Of a stretch of DNA of 64,000 nucleotides, positions 35,701 to 50,700 are shown piece by piece. This DNA comes from Gonatopus flavifemur (taxonomy: Eukaryota; Arthropoda; Insecta; Hymenoptera; Dryinidae): NCBI GenBank assembly GCA_018340375.1, contig JAFFJZ010000001.1, forward strand, positions 73,400,001 to 73,464,000, given 5' to 3'. The notes under the pieces are model-generated. The model did not search any database. It saw only the letters and a list, made by a program, of their open reading frames with translations, and was not told where the DNA came from. Made by a program: the position numbers and the translations under genes. Position 1 is the first letter of the stretch; each line of letters starts with the position of its first letter.

Positions 35701-38700
35701 GATCCTGAGATTCTGAATTTATCTGTCCGCTGAATACTTGATGAATACGAATTCTTTGGCAGAATCAAAGATTACTTCTGTCATTTCAATCATCACGATG
35801 AATGCCTATCTTCTTATAAAAGTGAAAAACATCCCATTCTTCCAGTACACGGAGAAAAATTTGATTGTGAAAATGACTCTTTTCTGTCGTAAACTAGTAT
35901 TATTGGAAAATATTGACAGTAATTTGTAAGCTAAGTGTATTAATTCATACGCACGTAGTAAATAATCGTCAGCTACGATGGTAAAAATGAAGATTCAGCG
36001 TGAGAAAATATATTTCAGTAATAACAACTATGAACAAACGAAATAAATACCTTTTCTAATGAAAATTATCACCACTTGACAATAATAGATTTTGTTTGAA
36101 CAACTATTCTGAATTTTGAAAGCCACGAATCACATTTACTACCAATGACGGGTCGGTATAATACAAGCGCCGATGGTAATATTTTCCAACAGCGCTCGAG
36201 ATTTTCTCACAATTATCGCACACAACGAGTTGTCCAGTTTAGGTTCCCTCGTTCAGTCTTCCAATGAAACTCTAAAACAGCGAATTCAGAAGTACGAACG
36301 TAGCAAAGCGGCTTTAATTGTAAGGTTTATATAGGTAGATGTAAGTACATTATTCTTAAGTTCAAATCCCCTCCGCGTAATTAGGATTTTTCTTTATAAA
36401 CTGTACTCAAGAATGTATTAAAAATAACATGATTGCAATCAACAAATATGGTGGTAATAACCCGAAGTTTGGATAACATGAACTAACAAATGTGCCTGGA
36501 AATATGTTTTTGCGAGTAAATTTTTTTTTCATTTTAGTCAATGATATTACCATCATTGATGGTGAAAATTATTGCCTTTGCTTCGATTTTTAGAGCTCTT
36601 GCTTGTGAGAATCTTGAAATAAAGTGTAAAGAAATATTACGATCGCTGATGGTGAAAAGTATTAGCACTGCCTGCAATCATCAATATTACCTCTGTGAGT
36701 TTTCCTGAAGAAATTTTGAAATTTTTGACAAAGTGAAGTTCACCATCGTGATAATTTTATTTCCAAGCTATTCCCAATAGTTTCAGTTTACCAATTTTGA
36801 TGATGATATTACCTACGTATTTTACCACTTTCAAGCATCAAATTTTTCTCCGTGGAAGAAAAGAATCCCCTTTATTCACTCTTGCTTCTCTTCTAATTAA
36901 GTAGACGATAATCAAAAATCTAAAAGCGGTTGTCTCTATGGCCAATAATGTACGTACCACGATGAAAACGAATTTGCTCATGAGTTGCTATTTCTCATTG
37001 CCATGCAATGCATAAGAGATGTAAACCACAAGGGAGATGACTTCCTTCTCACTATTCAAGTGACGTAATCTACCCCTAGACGCGAAGAGTTGTTCAGACC
37101 TGAATTTGCGCATACCAAGTATACGATAGAGGGTTATCGTTGATAAATCAGAAAGGTTATACACTTGATTTCCCGAGCAGAGCATCAAATCAAAATCTGA
37201 ATGAATTCTTTAGCGCAAAAGCCTTATAGTCCCTCGTGGAAATATATCTACGCCAAAGTACGCCAAGAATTACACCATTTTACGCCAAAACCTACGACAA
37301 ATTACGCTCAAAACCACTCCTAAGTCCGCCGTTTCGAACACATCTGTAGATTGGCGTAGTAAATTACGGTGCTTCGATATTAGTTAGAAAACTACAACTT
37401 TCCATGCTCGAATACTTCAAATTATTCAGAACTACCACGCATTACGTAAATCAACGCTCAAAGCAACAGTACATAATTCCAACAATTTATGCCTTTTCGA
37501 GTTATAATTTCAAGAATGGATGAAAATTACTACCTTTCACAACAATCTATGCCAAAAATAAAAATCACGAAAGACTACGCCTTTTTCAAGTACAAGTACT
37601 TTACATCGATGAGGAGTACTGCTTTCCACGTTGATCTACGCCAAATATAGAATATACCCAACTACGAAAAACTACGCATTTTCTTAGTTCTTCGTAGAAA
37701 TTTGTAGTTCTCACGCAATTGGTTGCATATTCGCGTTCCATCGTGAAAAGTTCTCAAAGTCCCAACTGTGTCGTGAAAATTCTTGGAAATGCGTAGAAAA
37801 TGGAAATTATCAAAAGAAAGTTCTGAAAAAATCTATGAAACACTATGTCTCCGCAACGGGACGAACGAAAAATCTTGGTTGTTCGTAGGAATTTGTAGTT
37901 CTCAATCAATCTGCTTCACGTTCACGTTTCCGCGGTGAAAAGTTTTTAAAGTTCCTACACGGTTGTGAAAATTCGTAAAAAGTTCTAAGTAACTAAATTC
38001 TACGCATAAGTCCGTCCCTCAGTGGAATCGGTGTCATCGTATTCTTGAATATTCTTACATTCTTCATACTTGTACTCAAACACATCATCATCTTTCGTCG
38101 TTTATACTCCTGACTACTTCAAAATTACGCTCTTCCAGCCCCGTGTCGTAGTCCGGCGTATTTCTGCATTAAACCGCGTATATTTTTCTACGTTATTTTA
38201 CAACTTTTTATGCTATACAGGTGAGCCTAATTCCGCGTAATTTCGCATACTTTTTGGCGTAATTTGGCGTAGATATATTTCCACGAGGGGTTGACTATGA
38301 ATTTGAAATTAAATAGCGCCCCGTTTTGTCAGGTTTCTTTAATCATAATCCACCTCGAAAAGTCAGATGTCTAATTTTCCTGGTTGACATTATTTGTCCT
38401 ACACAAGAAAAAACACGAACATTTGAACTTAGAATGGAAGTATACAATCATTACAACAACACTACTGTTGCAAAATCCATCTTTCTTCTGGGAACAGTTA
38501 GGTCATAGGATAGATACGATGTTCGGAGCTCAACGGACCCATAATGAACTGGGTATTCATTAAAGAGATAGTGATCTATCAGATGCAATTGGCGGAACAG
38601 GACCGTCAGAATATGCAAAAAGAATGTAAAGGGCCTGTTCAATGTCTGCTCCAAGAACTAGAAAATAGAGAATATAGTACAGTCCGTAAGGAGGCCCTGG

Positions 38701-41700
38701 AGAAGCATGGAAAACAAGTCAGGCACTGTTGAGAGAAATCCTGATGTGTGATTTCTACAGTGAATTGGAAAAAAGTCAGCTCTAGCTGAGCTCTAAATAA
38801 GTCTTTCAAGGGACACATGGGTAGCCTTGGAGTCACTAGCCCTTTCGGAGAGTGCCCGAAAATGTCTATTAGCGCCCGTTTTCCCGGTTCCCCATAAAGG
38901 TTTATGATGGAAGTAGCTGGGAAGTCAAATCCCCTATCTTTTGTAGAACTGTTGGATGGCATTCAATATTATTTATTTTATTGTCACGTCAGATGGAATT
39001 GAACACACCATCGGAGAACGCATTCCTTACAAGACTCTCCAGGGTATATCTCAGTATAGTTCCAGAAACAGTGAAGATAATTTTCATTTTGGAAGTAGGT
39101 AAGAGTGACTTCACAGATGTGCCGCTATTTCAGCTTTCAGCGAAAACCTCCAAGTACATAATCCACGCTCGGAGCTTTAGAGGCTTTTTCCTTAGGATCG
39201 GTTGGCCAGAAGGTGAGTTACTTTAGTCTGACATACTACTATGCTCATCGACGTCATACTTCAAGCCGTCATACTCTGCGAACAACGATTGATCATCCTC
39301 CCAAAAATAGCCAACAACGCGATGGTTGTTACTTAAGCGGTTGCCAGCTACAATTTTCTTTTCGAATTAAATTGATTCACGATTGTGATTCAAATAAAGA
39401 TTTCTTGGACTCCAAGAACTTCAGACCCGTTAAGGGGGCACGGTGGTCAAGTATCCGTAAATTTGACGGGTTTTTAGGTTTTCTTTCAATGAAAATAATG
39501 AACAAAAGTATACAAAATATTATTATTCTTCAAGAAAAAAAAAATTTTTTTAATTGGTTTAAACTCATTTATCTTGAAACTACTTTTTTCTGCACGATGT
39601 TGTACAAAAAAAAACTACTTGATCGATTCATCTCGAATTTTAATATGTCATTCAGTATACCAGTGGCTATCGCAGGAGATGGAATAAAGTTCTCACGTTG
39701 ATTACTTCTCACTTTTTACATACAAAAAATGATGAAAAAATGGTCTGTTTTCGGAAAATAAATTTCAATGACGCATCATTTTGTGAATTTGTTCTTTTAT
39801 TCTAGTTCCTGCGATAACTCATACTGATTAGGAGTTCACTTGGTTTTTTGTTTTTAAATAAGTGAAGTAAGTGAAACTGACAACATCAGTCAGGTCCATT
39901 TTTTTGAAGAGTACAAGTTCGACGCTATTTTTAAACCAATTGAAAATTTTGTTTGTCTTGAAGAATAATATTTCTGTACACTTTTGAAGTCATTCAACAT
40001 ATTTGGCCGAGTTTGGATACTATTGTTCATTATTTTCATTACAAAAAACTTCCTCAAAAATCGTCAAATTCACGGATGCCAGACCATCGGCCTCTATCTT
40101 GTTGGAGGATTTCTCCTCCCTACTTTCAGACATAGATTAGATGCTCAAATGGAAAATTTTATACGTTGAGCCATACGAACCGCTCCTCAATTATTTGCAA
40201 AAAACATTGATTCGAATATTTCTGTGCAATGAAAGATTCGCCAGAAAGTAAATGACAATGTGACGCAATAATTCTGCACCAATTCTGTTTCCTTGTCAAA
40301 TCTCCTCTGAAAGAATGAAAATACTCCGACTCCGATAGAAGCAAGAATTGCACTTTGATGAAAAAATGAAAAGTTACTCTTTGGAACTTATCCAAGAAAT
40401 TTTTAGAGAACGCGGTCGATGAATGATTGGGGATGGTTTTCTTCTGTCTTTTCTCCTCGCCGATCCACACAGGACATAAATTCGAGAAAAATTCTTGAGA
40501 ATCGATATTAAACTCTATAAGCCCCAGTTGAGTGCTTTATGAACTCTTTCTGCTTTGATATGCCGAATGGGAAATTTTCAATGAATTATAACAGAACGTA
40601 CACAAATGAAAATAATGTTTTGAAAATTAATGCACTTGCACTCAATTAAACTCTAAAGTTCCTAGACTAAAATTTCTCTCTTTGGCCAACAAGAAGTGAG
40701 CTAGTCGAATTTTCGAGTGGAAATTCCACTCTTTCAAAGTCATAGTCTATAAGATTCAAGGTTGAAAACTCACAATCAGTTTAATCCTGGCGTGATTTTT
40801 TCACTTTGAAAGAGTGATTGTTCACTCGAAACGAGTGAAAATCCCACACTGTAAAGAATTTCTATAGAAAACTTCACATAAATATTCAGAAGTAATTAAC
40901 ACAAACATGCGTTAGGGATTTCCTGTATTCCACCGAAAATTGATTGAAAAATCCCATAAAGTTTCGATAACGAAAATTCCGATTGAATGAGTAGAAATGT
41001 TGATACTAGACCATTGAGAATTGAATTGATGATGGGAAAAAACTAAAAAAACTTCAATATTCTGAGATTTTTGAATGACAGTATTGAGAATGAAGATGCA
41101 AATAGAAATTTGAATGGGTTTTCAAAATTCTATAGGAGAAATAAGAAAAAATTGTGGCAAAAACCTTCAATATGAACACCATTCAAAGCGAAAAAAGGTC
41201 ATTCTAATTCATGATACGAGAAAAAAGAAGAAAAAAACACATTATATCAATCGACAGTCACACAATGTGTAAAAGCATCCAGATATTTGGAAACGATTGT
41301 TGCTACAAATAGAAAAAGTTGGAGGAATGTTGAAAGCAGAATATCGCGAGGGAAAAATGCTCCCAACCAGAAAAACCTACTTCCATACAGTGGTATTTCT
41401 GGTTTTGAAGTGAAATCTGCTGGAAACATACGTATAGAATATTCAACATTACGTGAATGTAAAAAATGGACGCTTCTTGTAATAGTAGATAGAAAAGGAA
41501 TCAATATTTGACACAACAGAAAGATCTTGAAAATGAATGATAGATTGACAGTAAGATAAATGTTTGTGGATACCCAATAGTAGAACAGAATGAAGATAAC
41601 AAAATTCATAAAGTATCATTCAGAATTGATCCGCTATATTGTGAAACTCATTAAAACTCTAATAGAAACTCCATCAAGTAAATCTCAAGTTACTTACGAG

Positions 41701-44700
41701 TGGATTCATTTTATTAGAAAAGACCTTATGAGGCATGTAACGTACAACTTAACGAGGTCTCTACCAGTCGAATTATAATTAGTTCTCAGCTAGTTATTAG
41801 CTGATGAATGAAAAATATCTTGATGAGAAATACCAACTTCCCCACTTTATTAAATCATGAAAAGTACATAAGTTTTTCAAATACAATTGAAGAGAAAAAT
41901 TATTCTTATAACGGGGGACATAGTTTTATCTTTGGCGAAGCGATAAATCCAAATTACCCAATTACTTACTTCGCAGATCACTTTCAACCAAACTAACTAC
42001 TATGAGATGAATCTTACCAATCAAAACAAATCCATAGTAATCTCATTTGCCCTCAAGAGGGCTGCCACGTTAACAACGTTCTGCGTGTCTGCGTTAACGT
42101 TGCCAGATGGATATCCATGGTGCCAGTCAGGCTCAGTCAGTCCCCTGAAATGGATGTTTTTCTCTTTTTTTCGAAGTTAGAATCATTTGAGAATAGTTGA
42201 ATTACCATTTGATTTAAACAATCGATTCTGCTCCCATAAAAACTTTGCTGGAACAAAATTGGATCAATTACAAAGTTGAATGAATAAAATTCCGTATTGA
42301 AGGTGTTGTTATTGATTCTTCAATCATCAGAACTAATAATTTCTCTCAGTGTACTTTAAAAACATCGATAAACTGTCATTATTCTGATTAATGATTGTTT
42401 TCAATGTCTGTTTAACAATTAATAGAAAAATCCTCGAACTCCGAAAACGATCAACGGTAGAATGAAAAATAATGTAACAAAAACTACCGCCTCAATTACA
42501 ATGATGAAAATGTCATGTGGAACTGAAAGTAACAATAAACAGAAGTTATAAAACCCAGTGCAACATTTCATATTTAACAGAATGTTTATTTTCTTTCAGT
42601 ATTTCCCCTCTACCAACAAATACTCAAATTTCAATTCGATTATTTGTTCCAGTAGTACATTTCACTGATAAATATAAAAAACACATATTTGTTCATCAAG
42701 AAACCGTAACAGTGTCCTACGATTTGATCGTAGTATTCATTATATGCTGATCTGTGAATATGTAGATCATTGAAATCATCAAAATGAATTGACAGCTACT
42801 CGGTATACGCTGGGACAAACACATGGGAAAGGTAATACAAATCTTTATAATGATAGCAGCTTTTGATCCAGTTACCTCATAGATACTGGCATCATTTTAT
42901 CAGGCCGCTAATGATCCGACAATGTCGGGAAAGAGTCGTTAACAGCCCTTTAAAACACCTGCAGTCGTATTTTCTGGATGTTTTTATCAGAGAAGATATG
43001 GAATGTATGGAAATCTATATCGCTAACTCATAAATTATATCCATAAAATATACGATACTCAGCACATAAAAAATTTTTCTCGCACTCCATAAATTCTCTG
43101 GATGTTTTTTCGTCTCAAAATATAAGCACAGTTAATATATATCCTTTACAGGAACTCACCTAATACCTTTAAATCAACTGCTCTGAAAATTTTTGGTTCT
43201 GTATTGACTTGGCACTCATAAATTCCAGCGTCACGTGGTTGTATGTATTCTATTTGTAAATTCCAGTCCTCGGTTTCAGGACTGCTGATTACCGTGAACC
43301 TCGCATCACTTGTGTAAGTTACGGCCATGGATGTCAAGATATGTAAATCCTTTTTACGTATCCAAGAAACCTGAGATGAATGAATAATTTTGAAATAATA
43401 TTAGATTGAAAGGATTTGACAAGTGAAAGATGTAAAAGTGGGAATACAGTTCAACTCAATTATTGATTGAAAATTGTTTTCCTCTTTGTTCTTCCTGCTA
43501 ATACTAAAAATTTCACAGTGTAGGACTACTGGCTTGTATCAAGACCCCCGGTTGAGAATTATGTTGGGCTCCCTAGACGGGGAACACCCTTGGAAAAATC
43601 AATATTTATCATGATTCTTACGAAAAAGAAGAAAACTGAAAACTGCAACCCCAAATACCGAAGGGCCCCCGGTGATTGCCAGAGAGCCGGGGGGGACAGT
43701 TCGACACTGAAATTTAATGATTGTTTCATCAGTGGTTTCAATGTATCTGCGTGAAATTACTTCAGGCATCCTTCAGTGTATGCTAATTGATCAGTATTTT
43801 GTACCTAAATTGTCGGGGAAAGTACTCGTTGTGAACCAGCTGAGCGGGAGATGGGCATCAACCAAGACGAGCAGTGGAGTTAGGTTTTTTATTGTAATTT
43901 TCCACCTAACGTTTCGACTGGCTTCCAGTCGTTATCAAAGGAAATTCGGAGTGGGGAGTTAAAATGAATAATCGGACCCGCTTCCATCAAGGTGGGGGTG
44001 AAAAATCGTATTTTGTACCCAAATTGTCTTGGTTGGCTCGTTGATGCCCATCTCCCGCTCAGCTGGTTCACAACGAGTACTTTCCCCGACAATTTGGGTA
44101 CAAAATACGATTTTTCACCCCCACCTTGATGGAAGCGGGTCCGATTATTCATTTTAACTCCCCACTCCGAATTTCCTTTGATAACGACTGGAAGCCAGTC
44201 GAAACGTTAGGTGGGAAATGACAATAAAAAACCTAACTCCACTGCTCGTCTTGGTTGATGCCCATCTCCCGCTCAGCTAATTGATCAGTATTTTTCTTCA
44301 ACCACGTAACTGCACTGTTGAAAATTTCTGGACAAGGCTTCAATTACACGCAACGGAAGCGATTTCCAATCACCCAACTGAAAAATCCAGTTACATGGGT
44401 GTGAAATTCGCGATATTTTCAGTTACGAGAATTTAGGGGAAAGTAGGGACCAATTGCGTACAACAGTGCAGTATTCAAGTCCAACAATTTATCACTCAGT
44501 ATAGTTTTTCCCGTGGAAAAGATTTTTCATACGTACAAATGCTACACACCAAACGCGTTAGTCTACAATGAGTTCTTCATAATAATTTGATCACCATTGA
44601 ACATTTATTCATCCTTTCATGTTTTATTCGACTGGAAAATCGATTTTCCCGGAGTCATAAAATTTTTCATCCATTGATGGCCAATTTATCTGCATGTCGT

Positions 44701-47700
44701 ATGGCTTTACGAATATACGCGTAATTTCCTGATTGTGTGTGAAAGAACATACAATCAGAACAAAGATTTATTACCAGAGAATATATTTTATTCGGAGTGG
44801 ATAAATTGGAGTTGATTTCATGTGTATCAATAACATTTTATTGTATCGTTAAACCTCTTATGGCTACACAGTTTTTGGAATAGTCGGATATTCAAATACA
44901 TACTTTTTCACTTGGTAAAACATAACGGTTTTTCAAAACATGTAATAAACTACGCTCTCCGGGAACAAAACAAATTTTCGAATATATGAACCGATACCTT
45001 TGAACATGTAGAATGTTAACATCATCTGTTTGTTTATCGTATATAAATGTATGATTGCGCTACAATCGGAGAAACAATTCACATGTTCTGTGATTGAAAT
45101 ATACTATGCTTCTTGAAATAACGCATTTAGAGAATAAAGTAATCAGAATCAGTCTTGAAAAATTATAAGTTATCTTGAGATATTTATTAGAAGTCTGTGT
45201 ACGATGTACACTGAGAGAAGAGTTTGGTTGTAACAAAGGAGGGTCATTGATTATAAAGAAACCATCATCTAGGTCAGATAAGGTTGATTAATGCTTGAGG
45301 GGTAATATCACTTTGTTGCCGGGAAAATTGACGTTATTTTCATGTTGTTGAAGTTTGAATCGTTTATTGAAACGAATTAGTAAACAAATAACGAAATAAT
45401 CAGCTGTTAATGATCCAAAATCTTGTAGTATACATTCTTTGATCATGGCTCTCACACAGAAAAAATAAGTAGACCAAATTTTCTTTGACTAGTATGCCAA
45501 TTTTGAAGAGAATTCGTATACTGAATTTGAATAATTCGTTAACTGTGTTCACTATTCGAACAATGGAATCCACTTTTTATTTTCATCATCGAAAGAATGG
45601 AAAGAGTCAACGAATTATTGAAATCCAGTGTACGAATTCTTCTTCAAATTTCCTGATTTTTCCCGTGCAGTTAGAAAGAATTGCAAATAATTCATTCGAG
45701 GAGATGAATAACGGTGATTCATCAAGTTTCGTGAATTTGAATCTTCGTTTCGTTTCTATAAACGATTCAAACTTCAAGAACATTTATTTTCAAAGTAATG
45801 CCATGGAGTCACACAAAATTATAAATGTATGGGGTCTTTTGCATATGAAAGTGCTAGTCTTTGGGTACAAAATACACTTTTTATTCAATTGTTTAGATCC
45901 AAAATGGTGGCATGGTATTACGAACAAAAAAACATTTTTTTTCTCATGGTTCCAACGGGCGTACCGCTACAAGTCACAATGTTCAATCAAGAACGAAAAA
46001 TAAAAAAGTTCCTTGAAATATAGCTAAAAATCTAGCTATCTCCTTATAATTTTTTCGAAAAACAAATTTTGACGAAAATGGCGTCATTTTGACGTTTTTT
46101 TTCGATTTTTTCGAAAAAATCGTCCGGAAAACGGCTATAAAATCGGTGAAAAAGCTGATATCGAAAAAATCCTACTCAGATAGTTAGATTTTGAGCGATA
46201 TTTTAAAGAACTTCTCCATTTTTTGTTCCAGATTGAAAATATTGTGACCTGTAGCGATACACCCGTTTAAACCATGAGAAAAAAAAATGTTTTTTTGACC
46301 GTACTAACATGCTGCCATTTTGGATCTGAACAATTGAATAAAAAGTGTTTTTTGTACCCAAAGACTAGTACTCTCATATGCAAAAGACCCCATACATTTA
46401 TAATGTTTTTTGACTTCATGGCAACACTTTGAAAATAACGTCAATTTTTCCGTCCACAAAGTGATATGACCCAAGTAGAAATTTTGGATGGGAAAATACC
46501 AGGGCCTGACGAGGCATGCCTGATTTCTCATCGGGTCCTCATCAGGTTTCGTTACGGTTTTCTCTATTTCGCTTGATTTTTTAGAAATCTCATCCGAACC
46601 CTATTGTACCCCTGCGTTACAACCCTATTCGAATTCTATTAGAGAATTCAGATAAGTCCCTTGTAAGGACCGAATAAGATTTTCCTTATTCACAATTTCC
46701 GGATTCTAACCTGATCAGGACTTCATCAAAAATGGGGAACGTCTGATCAAATTCCTACTAGAATACCCCTTAATAAACCTTATTTGATTGGAATAAATTT
46801 ACTTTTTTCTCAGTGTAGGAAGCTGACACGAACAGGAGATGCAAGTTCATACTTTGCGAGTATAGTATTACGCATTGAAAGCATTGCATCAGAGCTTCAA
46901 ACGCTAGATCTCGTATCATCTAAGCATGGATAAATCCAAGCTCTACATGCATAAATTATTACACACAAGACACGTGAATCTTCTTTTCTTGTACGCATAA
47001 ATCTTATAAACCTCGCACGACGATCTTACTCAGATTCAAACAAATTGATGCTATCAGTTAAGTTGATGCTGAAATCACATCAAAGTGGTTCTGGTTCCAC
47101 TAATAAATGGAATCACCTGAATCACTTTGATGTATCTCGGATTTGTAAACGACCAATGGCAACAAGAAGATACAAACGAACGAAGACAACGTCTCAAATT
47201 CTCTAACATCCCCTTGGAAAATGGAAATTTGATTTTTGTGGACCTGAATTGGGTAAAATCTATCAATGGGTGATCAGAATCACCTTCCAATACCAACCAG
47301 GGATGAGCTATTTGAACCACAAGGTGGGTTCTGAAATGAAACGTGGTACATTGCAGAAGAAGATTGCCTATGGAAAGATCTGTATGAAGAAGTGTAAACT
47401 ACTTCCATGTTCTTCATGATACTCAAAAGAACATTGCTATGGCGTTCAATAACTATTCACTAATCTACCCTTTGATGAGCGAGGAAGAGACGTGAAAAAC
47501 AAAACTTTTGGAATCATATACACCTGTGGATCCTGTTTCCTTCAAGACCTGACGTTTTACATCATGTATAGATCACCAAATTCGTTCTCAGCAAGCGAAA
47601 ATCAATCGAGAATAATGAACTACATTGTTGATGAAAGAAAATCGTATTTCTTTCATTAATTCGTAGACTACTGGTAAAACTCGGGGGTATTATGAAAACA

Positions 47701-50700
47701 TATTTTTTTTGTAGGTTGGTAATACTCTTCTTGATATCTATGCAGAATTTCAAGTCAATATATTTTATTGCTGTAGAGTTACTCGTGGTTTGATAAACAT
47801 AAAAAAAGGAATCCATCGATTTTCAGTACGTATGTATTTTGCTATATTAAATCCTTGCAGTATTTTCAATCTTTGAGAGTGAATTTTTCACTGTAAGGAA
47901 TTCAGAGAGTTATTCATTGAATTGAGCACTTATTGACAGGTAACTGAATTTTTCATATTTGCTGTATGACACTGTAAGAAATAACGTAGCTTTCCTTTAT
48001 ATACAACAAACAGAAGATTCCAATCATTGGATGGGGAATTGATTTCCGATATATGTGTACACTGAGAAAAAGCAACATATGTTAACAGCAGCTATATTCG
48101 CATGGTCAAGAATTCATGGTTGCGCTAACTCAAAATCTGGTTATGATAACTAGGAAAACAAAACAAAATCACATGAATCTGGTTGTGAAAACTACCCGTA
48201 CAGCACAACCACCGATCCTCCACCCAGGACTTCGGTGGACTGGAGGTGGAGAATCAGTGGAGAAATGAGAGCCGTGGAAATAAGGGAGAAATAAGGGAGA
48301 GTCTCCGTTGAGGCAACGTAGAGGCGACGTGGATTTGTCCGCCCCCTTTATTTTCAATAAAATTCATATCTGTCGATTTACACAACCAAATTTCAATGAG
48401 TGAATCCACTAACATAAATTTCATTGAAAATAAAGGGGGCGGACAAATCCACGTCGCCTCTCCGTTGCCTCAACGGAGACTCTCCCTTATCTCTCCCTTA
48501 TTTCCACGGCTCTCATTTCTCCACTGATTCTCCAACTCCAGTCCACCGAAGTCCTGGGTGGAGAATCGGTGGTTGTGCTGTACGGGTACATAAAATGGTG
48601 AAACCTAAAACCAACCACGTTCATTGGTTGTGAGAACCAGTTTTTTCCTGACTGTATAGAATTTCTCATAAATTCAACGGAAAATTCCAAACTTCATTGG
48701 ATTTTTACTATCATTTTACAGTAAATTTCCATACAAATACGGAGAATTCCTCACGGTTGTTTCTGTCAATTGCTTCATATAAATTTACAGTACCTAATTT
48801 TCCTATAGAAATTTTCCACAGTGTATTTTACAAATTAATGCATACATTCGTAACTGAAATTTCATCAACATCAAATTCAAATGAAAAAGAACTTTTCAGT
48901 TACGTTAATAATTGCTGCTTCCATTACATGTAATTGAAAATTTAATGAGAAACTTCTAACAGTGTAAGAAATCTATGTTAAACCGCTGGAGAGAAGGCTA
49001 TGTTTAATACATGCTTTCACCATAATTAATCTATTTACAATTGCTCTGAGGTTTATCAATCTCGCATCTTCGAATCAGTAAACGTCGCTATCCGAGTAGG
49101 AATGAATGATGTATTTCGATATATTCCCATGTGTATATTGCCAAGACTAATAAGTGAATCAATATACTCCCCTCAAAGATAAACTCAACTAAGCTAACAA
49201 GGAAAAGATAATATCGAGCAATCGATAAACGGATTCAATTTGCGAGGAATATGGAATATCAAATTGTCATGTGTAGGCTTTGAAGAATCATAAAAATTTA
49301 TCACAGAAAGATTCCAGCGGAATAGTTTGAGAATCTTTGAAAAAGTTGAAATAACATACTTGGAGCTATCTGGGTACATCAAAGAGAAAGTAATCGCATG
49401 ACTGTTTTTTCATAAAATCCATCGACTGATATTTTATCTTTGCAAAAACAAATATGAGTTTGTACCGCGATCCTCTTTACATCGAATGAAGAAAAAAATT
49501 ACGTATGGAATCTAATCAGATTTATGGATCATCAATTTCTTAACACATGAGGGATTCAATATACACTCTCGAAAATTTGTAGAGTGTAAATCTTTCAGAG
49601 TGGAAGTCTGAGGTTTGAGGTTAGAAATTCTTAGCCACTCCGATTTGAGAGTGGATTTTCCACTCTAAAAGAATGAGAGTTGACTCGAAACGAGTGAGAA
49701 TCCCACTCGAAGTGGACTCGCTCACTTCTGAGGCTTACCGGAGTGGAACACTTGATTTTTCACTCTTCCAGGTTTAGAGAGCAGTTTGATACAAATAATT
49801 CCAACCATGTATGAGAGAGTTATATGAAGAATGAATATCAATAATTCTTTGAGCTCTGTACAACACCTCAAAAGTAGCCGAAAACCCCTTCTACTCAAAT
49901 ATCTCAAAATCCTGACGTGGTGGATCGATTCTGACTGGAGATTTGTATTCTACACGGCAAATTACTTCAGAAATCACTCCTCGTTGCCTGAAATGAAAAA
50001 CTTCTTGTTGGTAGTGACGAAATTTCAACGGAAACAAAGGTGAGTATTTATTTTGAGTCTCCTCCTTGTTGACAATTCCCGGATGAATGATATCGCGAAA
50101 TTCGCATGCAGACCCAGATTCTCACCTGGAACCAGTCTGGTTCTCACCGAGGACCCGCGTTGTCCTTCGCAGGACCCTTCAGGGCCTCGTTCGGGGTCCC
50201 TCAAGTAGGGGTGCACACGAGACTCGCGTCAAGAACTTGGAAAATGATCTATATTCATCATTCTACTGTTTATAAGACATGGTTTACTAAACTCAATTGA
50301 AGCTTCGCATCAGACGGAACAAATTCGTGACAGGTTTTGATCTTGCAAATGAAAATGATCAAGATCTATATCGAGATCTGCATTGAGCGTTGCACCGAGA
50401 CGAGACGAGACTGACAAACGATACCGGAAGCATATCTTGGTTGATCTTGTTTATGAAATCGGAATGATCGATTATTCCGTTTCATTAGATACGAAGTCGG
50501 AATTCTGTGCGGTGGATACCTCATTGGAACACGTTTAAATTAAGATGATCGATTCTTTTTCAGTCTCGACGAGAATATCGTGTGCACCCCTACCCTCAAG
50601 TTACGGGCCAGGACCATTTAGGTTCCCGCTTGACAGGTCCCTGAACGGTCTCGACCAGGAATCTAGGGGACCCTAAACGCCACTCTGAAGGCTCCGACGC

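Noticed and set aside
39213..39701. 162-codon plus-strand open frame
   Set aside because: Its second half lies inside the left arm of the inverted-repeat element at 39432, and the frame shows no domain.
45485..46003. 172-codon plus-strand open frame
   Set aside because: It spans the end of a nested MITE and the arm of a fold-back element, and has no family motif; its mirror image opens a frame at 46304-46531 on the minus strand.
48193..48588. Large inverted repeat considered as a CRISPR or phage-like structure
   Set aside because: There are two inverted arms only, no spaced direct repeats and no associated genes, in an insect intron.
48169..48633. Two nearly identical small proteins on opposite strands
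   Set aside because: They are the two arms of one inverted repeat translated in mirror orientation.
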